Position numbers and translations under genes: made by a program
Shown here: positions 1 through 6,724 of the stretch, one piece after another
How positions within the stretch are numbered: the first letter of the stretch is position 1
How the letters are laid out: each line of letters begins with the position of its first letter
The notes under the pieces: model-generated
Told to the model about the DNA's origin: nothing
The model's input: only the letters and a program-made list of their open reading frames with translations
Database searches by the model: none
Assembly (NCBI GenBank): GCA_026770615.1
Contig: MU631608.1
Coordinates: 67,505-78,299, forward strand
Direction of reading: 5' to 3'
Source: Pavlovales sp. CCMP2436
Taxonomy: Eukaryota; Haptophyta; Pavlovophyceae; Pavlovales
DNA: 10,795 nucleotides

Positions 1-150
1 CGATCGGGCCGATGCTGGCGTTCGGGCCGTTCAGGTGGGGGCCGGGTAGTGCGAGGCCGAATACCCTGTCCTGGGCACGAGCTTTCCTGAGATACTCGGC
101 CTCGAGGGGCTTTGCCCGGCGCGCGACGCCGGGGGGGAGGGCAGCATTAT
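1..150 (-). CDS. Partial open frame entering from the left edge, unknown protein
   Basis: Read on the minus strand, one frame is open from about position 180 to the window edge. From about 147 downward its codons end mostly in G or C, as in the confident genes of this window, which is the main reason to call it coding. The translated stretch contains ARRAKPLEAEYLRKARAQ and then FGLALPGPHLNGPNASIGPI at the edge. A second minus frame is also open here but is only Pro/Arg-rich and less coding-like. No start codon is obvious, so this could be an internal exon beginning near the GC-to-AT boundary at about 150. I do not recognise the family. The fragment is too short to assign a function. Confidence 0.35.
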
Positions 151-1009
151 TGTCGCTATACAATAGATAGTTAGAGAACAATTCATTCTTAAGGTATCAT
201 GCCAATAGAATGACAGCGCTCAGACCAGCACAGTAACTCGGAACTCAGTCAATAACTTCGAGGGCGTCAGACGCTAACTTGAATCCTTAAGTTGACGAAT
301 CCCTATTAGTCATATAACAGAAAATATTATTATGAGTTTTTGTCGTTCGTCGTCGTCACTTATATCATTATCAATACGTTAAGTATGCACAGGGCGTCTT
401 ATATACCCTCAAAACCCCTACTTATCTCCCTAGAACGCCCGCCGCAGGAACCCCGCTGGAGGCGCCCCGCCGAAAAAAAAAATGGGGGTCTTTTTCCTCT
501 AGAATAAGTGCTTATAGTTGAGATTTTTGTAGCCCAAAAGAAATGTCCTTCGCATTACGCACTTAATACGTGCAATGATTGTTATAGTTAGTGATATTTT
601 ATATACCATTAATTATAACTATGATCTTAATTGTTAAAATGTTAACTAAAGAAAAAAACTGTAATGAAAATTGTATTTAGAGTACCGCGTTATAATCTAA
701 CTAGATTTAACCCTGATTATAAAAAAATGCAAAACAAAAAAATCGCCCCCCCCCTAGATCCAATATCCTCTAGAGCTTAGCTGAAGTATTAGTGCGTAGA
801 TGGAAGTTATTAAAGCTTCCCCTAGTTGGTGCTTCTTAGAAACACTGCTGCCAGTTGTATTATGTGCCGTCGCTGGGCTACTATAAACAGACACTGACAT
901 GATACGGCATGGCAGCTTACATTGGCATGCGGAGCTGATTCCTGAGATTGGCTCTTGCAATACCGTGCGCTCAAGTGGGCCCGGGGTGTGCAACATGCAG
1001 CAGGAGAGT
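151..1009. other. AT-rich intergenic spacer
   Basis: About 860 bases of AT-rich sequence with long A runs (for example around 471-482 and 720-743) and no convincing coding frame. Open frames of up to about 97 codons on the minus strand at 754-1047 lack GC-biased codons and resemble nothing I know. I read them as 3' flank or 3' UTR of the broken ARM-BTB gene. The one structured item is the dispersed repeat copy at 214-310, annotated separately. Confidence 0.6.
214..310 (+). repeat. Dispersed intron-like element, copy L
   Basis: This copy shares three blocks, in the same order, with the minus strand of 3225-3284. They are a perfect 17-nt block (214-230, CAGCGCTCAGACCAGCA), a block of 16/18 matches (266-283) and a perfect 13-nt block (298-310, AATCCCTATTAGT). 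It is longer than the other copy (97 versus 60 bp) because of extra sequence between blocks. Just outside it, an AAG|GTATC donor-like site lies at 191-197 and an ACAG acceptor-like end at 317-320, giving a possible 127-nt GT-AG intron. No exon can be recognised on either side. What is seen is repeat homology; the splicing role is inferred. Confidence 0.7.
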
Positions 1010-1064
1010 ATGAGGTTCACTTGGCGGCCGTATGCCATGAGGTTCACGTGCGCGGCCGTTTGCG
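1010..1064. repeat. 27-28 nt tandem duplication at the end of the BTB frame
   Basis: Two adjacent imperfect copies begin at 1010 and 1037, each starting with ATGAGGTTCAC followed by a closely similar GCGGCCGT-containing segment. The TGA stop of the last BTB-gene frame (1044-1046, minus strand) lies inside the second copy. A TGA also falls at the matching place in the first copy. Confidence 0.7.
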
Positions 1065-3186
1065 CGTCGAAAGCGGGTCATCCGCCTGCAGGTTCAGCTG
1101 CGCGTTGACGCCGGCTTGCTCGGTGACGACGCTGGCCAGCTTGAGTAGGATGTCCTCCGCAATGGCCAGAGGCGGAATTCGGGTACTGCTTCCTGAACTC
1201 TTTCCACTCCGGCTGCTTGAGCACCGCTGCCACGTTCTCAGCCACCACCGCGTGCGCCGCGTCGACGAGCTCCGGCACATCGGCGGTGCACGGCTTGAGC
1301 TGCAGCAGCACGGCGAGGCTGTTGTCCGCGCAGAGCGAGTCGCGCACCGGGCACTTGCACCGCTCGAGCACGCGCGTCGCCGCGTCTGCGCCGCCGCCCT
1401 CGCCGCCGGGCACACCGCGCACCTTGGCCGCGAGGCAGAGCAGCTCGAGCCGCACGTCGAGGGAGGCCAGGGGCGGTGCGTGGCCCAACGCATGCAGCTG
1501 GTCGAGCAGCGCGCGGTGCGCGGCCGACGAGAAGTCCAGGTCGGGCTTGACAACGCCGCTTCCACTCTCCACACTGCCACTGCTGAAGAGTGCCTCGTAG
1601 TAGGGCGACGCATGCGCGAGCAGCAGCCGGCTGCCGCCAATCATGTCGCCATTTTCGCATTCGAAGACCACGTCGTGCCCCTTCTCCACCGGGCCAGCGA
1701 GCGACGCCAGCGAAGCGTAGCCCTCAGCAAGCGTATCACGCTCGGTGCGCAGGCCACAGATCTCCAGATCGCGCTCTGCAACGAGGGCGCAGCTCTTGAC
1801 ATGCGTGCCCCCTCAGCGCGCGCTCGGCGTCTTCGTGCGTCAGTCAAAGCGCGCGCAGTGCGTTGCGCGCCTTCCCGGCCCACTCGCAGTCGGGCGAATG
1901 CGCAGCAGCCGCCAGCGCGCCCGCAGCTCCGTGCTCCTCTGCCAGCTCGCGCAGCCGCGGCTCCTCAGTGAGGCGCCACAAGATTTCGCAGGCAGTATTG
2001 CCGACGGTAGCATCCGAGTAGGCGCGTGACGGGCTGACGAGCGCGATCAGCGGCGGCAACGCGCCCACCTCCACGATGAGCGCGCGGGTGGGCGGGTCGT
2101 CGGCGAGCTCTGAAAGTGCACCCTCTGCGTTCGCCTTGCCCTCCTCGGTGCCAGTGCGTAGCAGCGCCACGAGCAGCGGCAGCGCGCCCGCCTCCAGATT
2201 GAGCGCGCGGATGGGCTGGTCGAAATCGAGCCATGCGATCACACCTACTGCGTTCGCCTTGCCCTGCTCGGTGCCAGTCCGCAGCAGCGCCACGAGTGGC
2301 AGCAGCGCGCCCGCCTCCACGATGAGCGTGCGGGTGGGCGCATCCCAGGCGAGCTCTGAAAGCGCACCATCGCTGCGTTCATCTTGCCCTGCTCGGAGCC
2401 AGCGCGCAGCAGTGCGACGAGCAGCTGCAGCGCGCCCGCCTTCGTGATGAGCTCGCATGTGGGCGCATCGTTGGCGAGCATTCCAATCGCACGCGCTGCT
2501 CTCGCCTTGCCTTCCTCGGTGCTAGCGCGCAGCGGTGCGACGAGCGGCGGCAGTGCGCCCGCCTCGATGATGAGCTCGCAGGACGACACATCGTTGGCGA
2601 GCCATCCAATCGCATACGCTGCGTTCTCCTTGCCCTGCTCGGTGCCAGCGCGCAGCATCGCAACGAGCGGCGGCAGCGCGCCCGCCTCGATGATGAGCTT
2701 CCAGGACGCCTCATCGTTGGCGAGCATTTCAATCGCACCTGCTGCGTTCACCTTGCCCTGCTCGGTGCCAGCGCGCAGCAGCGCGACGAGCAGCGGCAGC
2801 AAGCCCGCCTCCAGGATGAGGGCGCGGGTAGGCTTCTCCTTGGCGAGCATTCCAATCGCACGCGCTGCGCTAGCCTTGCCCTCCTCGGTGCCAGCGCGCA
2901 GCAGGACGACGAGAAGCGGCAGCGCGCCCGCCTCCACGATGAGCGCGCGGGTAGGCTTCTCCTTGGGGAGCCAGTAAATTGAATACGCCGCGTTCGCCTT
3001 GCCCTGCTCGGTGCCAGTGCACAGCAGCGCGATGAGCAGCGGCAGCGCGCCCGCCTCCAGGATGGGCGCGCAGTTGATATCGTCGATCTTAGCCTGATCT
3101 GCCAGCGCGGCTGCGGCGCTCGCCTGGTCTGCGCCGTCTGGTCCCCGCAGGCGCGCGACCAGCGCCTGGATGTCGTTGGCCGCCAT
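1044..3186 (-). pseudogene. Disrupted armadillo-repeat / BTB (POZ) protein gene
   Basis: From ATG at 3186 the frame gives a short leader (MAANDIQALVARLRGPDGAD), then 41-residue armadillo repeats of the type RALIVEAGALPLLVALLRAG followed by TEEGKANAAxAIGMLAxxxPT. Repeat starts are near residues 39, 80, 121, 162, 203 and 244. At about 2373-2378 the frame shifts (two extra bases after GKMNAA). Repeats resume in another frame to an in-frame TGA at 1844-1846 after KARNALRAL. The same frame after that stop (THEDAERALRGHACQEL) looks coding. Between about 1780 and 1812 coding moves to a third frame carrying a heptad-like ALVAERDLEICGLRTERDTL. The BTB domain follows (about 1689-1400: HDVVFECENGDMIGGSRLLL, HASPYYEALFSSG). 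Near 1165-1185 there is another shift, into IAEDILLKLASVVTEQAG and a basic tail STRKRPRT ending at 1044. ARM-BTB proteins are usually adaptors, with BTB linking to cullin-3 ligases. The other genes here are free of such breaks, so decay is more likely than sequencing error, though error is not excluded. Confidence 0.75.
2036..3078 (-). repeat. Tandem 123-bp armadillo units
   Basis: Eight units of 41 codons, plus a more divergent ninth, follow one another on the minus strand. The conserved stretch is visible directly in the DNA. For example, CCTTGCCCTCCTCGGTGCCA at 2874 and its near-copy at 2997 are exactly 123 bases apart. The units are much more alike in nucleotides than needed for the ARM fold, which suggests recent unit duplication or gene conversion. 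Repeat 6 carries the frameshift at about 2375. Confidence 0.85.
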
Positions 3187-3203
3187 CGCGCGGGAGATCG
3201 GGG

Positions 3204-3377
3204 CTGGTTTACGGATTTTATATTACTAATAGGGATTCAAGCTGGCGTCTGACTGTTCTGAATGTTTTGCTGGTCTGAGCGCTGCGTCGCCCATTGCCTG
3301 CTGCGTACCTTAGTCGGCTGCGCTGGCTTGGGCGCCACCGCGCGTGCCGATGGATCTCCGGTAGTGTGCTCGGGCAT
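3204..3377 (-). other. Candidate first exon (3309-3377) and 105-nt intron (3204-3308) of the ARM-BTB gene
   Basis: On the minus strand an ATG at 3377 opens 23 codons (MPEHTTGDPSARAVAPKPAQ, then PTK) that end at AAG|GTACGC, a good donor, at 3309/3308. A CCAG acceptor lies at 3204-3207, 17 bases before the ATG at 3186. Joining them leaves the exon out of frame with that ATG (17 bases is not a multiple of three). So either translation starts at 3186, or exon 1 is an upstream ORF or untranslated, or this is one more lesion. The intron would contain the repeat copy at 3225-3284. Only the sequence motifs support this. Confidence 0.4.
3225..3284 (-). repeat. Dispersed intron-like element, copy R
   Basis: This copy matches 214-310 in inverted orientation: a perfect 17-nt block at 3268-3284, a 16/18 block at 3236-3253 and a perfect 13-nt block at 3225-3237. 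It lies wholly inside the candidate 105-nt intron in front of the ARM-BTB start codon. Flanking sequence beyond the element is not shared with copy L, so the similarity is confined to the element. Confidence 0.75.
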
Positions 3378-3463
3378 GGGCGTTTAGGGAGATGATCTGC
3401 TGATTTTATATATTGTTTTGACTAAAACTACTGGGACGTACCTGGTGAAGCCAGGACTCTGCT

Positions 3464-3499
3464 CTTTGTGAATCCCTTGCCGGCAAGGGATTCACAAAG
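3464..3499. repeat. Perfect 36-bp palindrome
   Basis: The arm CTTTGTGAATCCCTTGCC (3464-3481) is followed without any spacer by its exact reverse complement (3482-3499), centred on CCGG. The next outer bases do not pair. It lies in non-coding DNA about 280 bp upstream of the ARM-BTB start. It could be a cruciform, a binding site for a dimeric factor, or the fused ends of an element. Confidence 0.95.
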
Positions 3500-4170
3500 G
3501 CGATCAGTACAGTATGCTGTAAACTATTTAACCAAATACGGTTTTAAATGTCGATACTGTAGTAACCCAGACCTGGCTCCAGCAGAAGGGGACCTTTTTA
3601 CCAAAACTCGTTTTTGAACTCGGTGTAAATTGTGAAGATACCCCTAGACGCAGCATTGGACGGGGACAACTTCGGTACAGCGCCTGATTCCGGCGAAAAG
3701 GACGAGGAAATGGCCTCCTAGGTGAGGGTGGTATTTTGATTCGGATGCTGAAAAACCAACCTCACTTTGGAGGCTCTGTTCGTGTCGTTTCCTTCAAAAG
3801 CGGGTGTCGGTCCGCACTTCTTAAGTTTTTTCCCATCGAATTCTGCGTCTAACTCAATGGGTATTACATCCGAATTTTAAATGAGAAAATATTAAATATT
3901 TATATTCATGTAATATTAGTTCTAAAATGAACAAGGTGCTGGCCCTGTGAGAAAAATGGATGGGAGCTGAACTACGGATGTGAATTCAGACTAAGGTTGG
4001 ATCTGAACCGCGAGGCAGGCGCTTTTCACCCGCCTATCAATCAACCTGCCACCGCGTAATCTCACTCCTGACCGCGAAGCCACGAGGCGTTCGACCGACC
4101 TGGGACCCTCCACGCAAGCTTGCGCCCAGCTGCGCCCAGCTCGCGGCGGCGCGACCCGAGCCGCTCGTCG
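3500..4170. other. Non-coding spacer without a supported gene
   Basis: Mixed-composition sequence, AT-rich around 3860-3920 and GC-rich after about 4010. Short open stretches occur (27 codons ending in TAG at 3720; about 55 codons without a proper start ending near 3850), but none has the codon bias of the confident genes. A 12-bp palindrome, CGCAAGCTTGCG, lies at 4113-4124 and is followed by a doubled GCGCCCAGCT. Confidence 0.5.
4014..4050 (+). repeat. Dispersed hairpin motif, copy 1 (partner at 8926-8955, minus strand)
   Basis: GGCAGG at 4014-4019 pairs with CCTGCC at 4045-4050. Between them lie GCGCTT, ten unshared bases, then TATCAATCAA. The reverse complement of 8926-8955 has the same order: GGCAGGCGCTTATCAATCAA, four extra bases, then CCTGCC. 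The stem and the TATCAATCAA core are kept while spacers differ, so this is a small dispersed repeat rather than chance. Confidence 0.6.
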
Positions 4171-4174
4171 CTCA

Positions 4175-4184
4175 TATATATAAG
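4175..4184 (+). promoter_or_regulatory. TATA-box-like element
   Basis: TATATATAAG lies in otherwise GC-rich surroundings, 24 bases before a G-run (4192-4207) and the ATG at 4208. Position and sequence fit a TATA box. The distance to the ATG would leave almost no 5' UTR, so the true start site may be further downstream. Confidence 0.4.
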
Positions 4185-4207
4185 CGTTGTTGGGGAGGGG
4201 GGAGGGG

Positions 4208-4276
4208 ATGAGCTCTGGCGTATGCTACGACTTCGTCACCAACTTCACCTCTACCATCACCTACTGCAAGGATTGA
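4208..4276 (+). CDS. Possible 22-residue ORF or short coding exon
   Basis: ATG at 4208 opens MSSGVCYDFVTNFTSTITYC, then KD, ending in TGA at 4274. About 17 of 21 codons after the ATG end in C or G, as in the real genes here, and unlike the opposite strand of the same bases. A TATA-like box lies just upstream. A GTGAGT donor-like site lies at about 4300, but the TGA precedes it. I do not recognise the peptide. It could be a broken first exon of a lost gene. Confidence 0.3.
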   Translation: MSSGVCYDFVTNFTSTITYCKD

Positions 4277-4325
4277 TGTCTGACGTCGACTAAGTCTGTG
4301 AGTGAACACCTCCTGTTGAGCACTG

Positions 4326-4415
4326 CTGAGCCGCCTATATTACTGATATAAGGATGCAAACTGGTTTCTCACTGTCCCGGCCTGGAAGTTATGCCCTGGT
4401 CTGAGCCGCCTATAT
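4326..4415 (-). repeat. Dispersed intron-like element, copy M, flanked by a 15-nt direct repeat
   Basis: Positions 4338-4410 align with 3221-3280 in the same orientation: TATTACT-ATA, GGAT-CAA-CTGG, TCT-ACTGT and CTGGTCTGAGC appear in the same order. This copy is more diverged than L and R. CTGAGCCGCCTATAT occurs twice, at 4326-4340 and 4401-4415, at both ends of the copy; that could be a target-site duplication or a local duplication. No gene is recognisable next to it. Confidence 0.55.
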
Positions 4416-4559
4416 GCGCCAACTAGAGTATATTTATAACTTATTCCGCTCGAGTCCTCTCATCGTCGTTGGTTCATATCGACGTCACTTTCGCAAGTGA
4501 ATCCGCCGTTCCAGCAGGTCTTCGGCTGCGCCTGTGCTTCCTGACCACCACGGAAAAAA

Positions 4560-4930
4560 ATTACATCGTTAAGTTGCCGGACACGCCAATATCCTTGCCA
4601 CATTGTCGCCGCCGCCGCCGCCTTGCTGGATAGTCCTCGTCCCAGCCGCCCACGTTCGACTTCCACCACAGAGCTCTTGCCGTCTCCTTCTCTCAAGCTG
4701 CTGCGGCTGCCGCTGCAACCGTTCCCATCTCCACCACGCCCACACCCTTGCTCTCACCTCCCTCCTCTCCTCTCTCCTCGCCGTTTTGGTTTCGTCCATC
4801 TTACTTTCCGGATTCTTATCCTTGGGTCAGACTGTCCACTGTTGCTTCAAAGTGTGTCTTGCCTTCATCGCTGGAGATTACACATATTATCCTTCCTCCG
4901 TTGCGCGACTCTGCGATAAGCTCAAATAAG
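4560..4930 (+). other. Pyrimidine-rich tract with overlapping open frames, no supported gene
   Basis: From about 4600 to 4870 the plus strand is strongly C/T-rich, including (GCC)5 near 4606. It keeps all three plus frames open for 90-110 codons, giving Pro/Ser/Leu-rich products. One frame (4603-4929, starting TTG) encodes a hydrophobic stretch around LALTSLLSSLLAVLVSSILL. Because every frame is open and none has distinct codon bias, composition explains the ORFs. It could be a transcribed leader of a gene downstream. Confidence 0.45.
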
Positions 4931-5611
4931 GATTTTACGTTAGTTCCAGGCCGGGCTGTCCACCAGTTTACGTTTGCGCTGTATGGTAAAAGGCCGTTTA
5001 GAGGCTCAGCGCGGTAGATAGCGATGTTAAGATTATTATTCGAAAGTGAGTATGGGGTTAATGATGTCGCTGTGTACGACTCGGATTTGAATTCGTTCTG
5101 TGCTTATCATTCTAGGTGAGTGCATGAGTGTGGTTATGGCGTGTGCTGGATGTTTTGGATCCTACGGAAATGGGGCTGGTGAACAGGTTTTTGAGCAGGT
5201 TCCAAGTTGGTGGCTTGGTGAGCTGCGGGATGAGGGGCTGCGGGGTGAAGGGCGAACGGGGCAGCCTGGATTCATTTTTGGTGTGTGTTAAAATGGCCTT
5301 AATTTTATTTTATTTAACACGATGTGCGGTTCCTCGAGGCAGGGGAGTATGGTACATACTCGAGGTATGGTTTGTTGTAATTTAAATTTTGCGTGTATGG
5401 TTTGTTGTAATGATGCGCAGGGACGCGGCGGCGCGATGCGACGACGAGCGAGGTTCGTGGCGGAGAGCCGACGTGGGGAGTGAAAGAAACGCATGAGACG
5501 ACCGATGGGCTGACCCTCCCATGTCATGCCCGTACGCCTTCGGCTGCAAGTCGCTGGGGACCTTTTCAGAACTGCATATGGGGGTACCACATGCCGTAGC
5601 CCTCATCCGGG
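4931..5611. other. Spacer with G-rich part and short repeats
   Basis: No gene is supported. Donor-like GTGAGT motifs occur near 5046 and 5116. The part at 5200-5270 is G-rich. GAGTATG-GTA-CATACTC (5345-5361) is a perfect 7-bp hairpin. Minus-strand frames between 5288 and 5873 are open but are Arg/Pro-rich composition shadows of the GC-rich DNA leading into the gene at 5612. Confidence 0.45.
5365..5411. repeat. 17-nt perfect direct repeat
   Basis: GTATGGTTTGTTGTAAT is present at 5365-5381 and again at 5395-5411, a 30-bp period, with an AT-rich spacer (TTAAATTTTGCGT) between. It lies about 200 bp upstream of the 268-aa gene. Confidence 0.9.
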
Positions 5612-6418
5612 ATGTACCTCGCAGGCGTCGAGGTCGAGCGCGCCGACGGCGGCCACCGAGGCTTGCGTCCGAAGCACCGGGGCACGAATGCTGATGCGTG
5701 GAGGCTCCTGCTGCTGGGCATGACGTGGCTGGGGGTTGCGCGGGCGTCGTGCCCGGGGTGCGTGGCGCGCTGGTGCCCCGCGGGCGTGAGCCTGCCGGCC
5801 GTCTGCACGCGCGCCGACGACTGCGCGCGCATAGTGGCGGCGGTGCGGTTGCGGACCGATGCGCGCACCGCACTCGACTTCGACGCCTCGGACAGCATGC
5901 GGGCCCAGCTGCTCGCGTGCGACGGGGTTGAGCTCGAGGATCTGCGCGACGGGGGCACCCTGTGGCGACGGATGGTTGTGGTGCAGACGCTGGCAGGCCA
6001 GGACCTGCGCAAGCGGAGCCTCAAGGAAATCGTTCGTGATGGGCTCCGGGCAGCCGGGGGGCATGAGCCTTCACGCCAGGCCCTGGTGGCGGGCACGTCT
6101 GTCGCTCAGCTCGCTCAGGCCGCGGCGGCCATCATCGGCGATGCGGACCAGTTTGCGGGGCTCCGCGAGTTCGCCAGCCCGTCCGACGCGCGCCGGTGCG
6201 CCGACGCGCTCGCCGAGTCGGCGCGAATGCGGGTTGCGCAGTTTGGCGCACCCGAGATGCACGGGAGTAAGGCTGCGGATTCGGCCCTCAAGTTTGCACT
6301 CGCAGGGGTCGTCGACACGCGCGTGTACGTGGCTCTCGCAGACCTGCTCGCTCGCGAATTTGAGAGGCTCGGGGACTCGCAGGTGACTGTGCCTCCTGAG
6401 TGGCTGCCCTGCTTATAG
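5612..6418 (+). CDS. Uncharacterised 268-aa protein
   Basis: Intact frame from the first ATG (5612; an in-frame TAG lies 12-14 bases upstream) to TAG at 6418. Codons end mostly in G or C throughout, so it is very likely coding. I recognise no family. Visible features: a basic, Gly-rich N-terminus; a short hydrophobic stretch (WRLLLLGMTWLGVA, residues 30-43); directly after it a Cys cluster (C47, C50, C55, C65, C71) that could bind metal or form disulphides; then a charged helical region (about 117-150, WRRMVVVQTLAGQDLRKRSL); an Ala-rich stretch (160-176); and a last third with alternating charged and hydrophobic residues ending PPEWLPCL. The hydrophobic stretch plus cysteines could be an internal signal sequence, with M37 as an alternative start, but this is speculation. 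It may also be a fragment of a longer spliced gene. No neighbour suggests a role. Confidence 0.65.
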   Translation: MYLAGVEVERADGGHRGLRPKHRGTNADAWRLLLLGMTWLGVARASCPGCVARWCPAGVSLPAVCTRADDCARIVAAVRLRTDARTALDFDASDSMRAQLLACDGVELEDLRDGGTLWRRMVVVQTLAGQDLRKRSLKEIVRDGLRAAGGHEPSRQALVAGTSVAQLAQAAAAIIGDADQFAGLREFASPSDARRCADALAESARMRVAQFGAPEMHGSKAADSALKFALAGVVDTRVYVALADLLAREFERLGDSQVTVPPEWLPCL

Positions 6419-6421
6419 GCT

Positions 6422-6482
6422 CTGGCTGTCTGCTTGACTGTGCCCTGGTTGCCTGCTCCTGGCTGTCTGCTGTGTGCCCTGG
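6422..6482 (+). repeat. 34-37 nt tandem repeat after the 268-aa gene
   Basis: CTGGCTGTCTGCT occurs at 6422-6434 and 6459-6471, and TGTGCCCTGG at 6439-6448 and 6473-6482. The copies begin within a few bases of the stop codon. Confidence 0.7.
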
Positions 6483-6493
6483 CCGTCTGCACT

Positions 6494-6663
6494 CACCCGC
6501 CTCTGCCCTATGTGCTCCATTGCAAACCGCGCGGTGGGGACGCTCAGAATATGCGGAGACCGCCTTGACAGAGCCAGAATAGAACCGTCTGCGGCCAGTG
6601 CGGAAGCGGTTTTATTTTCCATGGTCGAGAAGCTCACCCTTGCCCCCACCCGCCTCTGCCCTA
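6494..6663 (+). repeat. Spaced 17-nt direct repeat
   Basis: CACCCGCCTCTGCCCTA is present at 6494-6510 and 6647-6663. Near these, ATGGTCGAGAAGCTC (about 6620) recurs imperfectly as ATGGTAGAGAAGCTC (about 6735). The spacer therefore contains a degraded duplication of about 115-155 bp. Confidence 0.75.
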
Positions 6664-6675
6664 CCTATATCCCTT

Positions 6676-6724
6676 GTACGTGACACACGTACATTCCTAC
6701 GTATGTGACACAGCCCACGTGGGC
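6676..6724. promoter_or_regulatory. Cluster of ACGT-core palindromes upstream of the methyltransferase gene
   Basis: GTACGTG-ACA-CACGTAC (6676-6692), a second TACGTATGTGACAC, and the 12-bp palindrome GCCCACGTGGGC (6713-6724) lie within 50 bases. CACGTG is the G-box/E-box core bound by bZIP and bHLH factors in plants and other eukaryotes. The cluster is about 350 bp before the ATG at 7076. The sites are seen; regulation is inferred. Confidence 0.3.

Noticed and set aside
955..1971. Plus-strand open frame of 338 codons
   Set aside because: It is antisense to the BTB and ARM coding sequence, Arg/Ala/His-rich, without any recognisable motif. GC-rich coding DNA often leaves the opposite strand open.
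2384..2977. Plus-strand repeat-containing open frame (about 197 codons)
   Set aside because: It mirrors the 123-bp armadillo units on the minus strand. The minus reading gives a real ARM repeat.
3720..3850. Open stretch of about 55 codons containing GEGGILIRMLKNQPHFGGSV
   Set aside because: It has no start codon at its beginning and unbiased codons, and no family is recognised. It could be a fossil but is unsupported.
3999..4075. tRNA-like gene on the minus strand with B-box-like GGTTCAGATCC and A-box-like TGGCAGGTTG
   Set aside because: Each box has a mismatch, the T-stem (CGCGG against CCAAC) pairs only two of five bases, and no acceptor stem forms. At most it is a tRNA-derived remnant.
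4603..5017. Three overlapping plus-strand ORFs of 89-108 codons
   Set aside because: All three frames stay open because of the C/T-rich composition, the longest starts with TTG, and none shows distinct codon bias or a known motif.
5382..6096. Minus-strand ORFs of 150-176 codons
   Set aside because: They oppose the well-biased 268-aa gene and are Arg/Ser/Pro-rich shadows.
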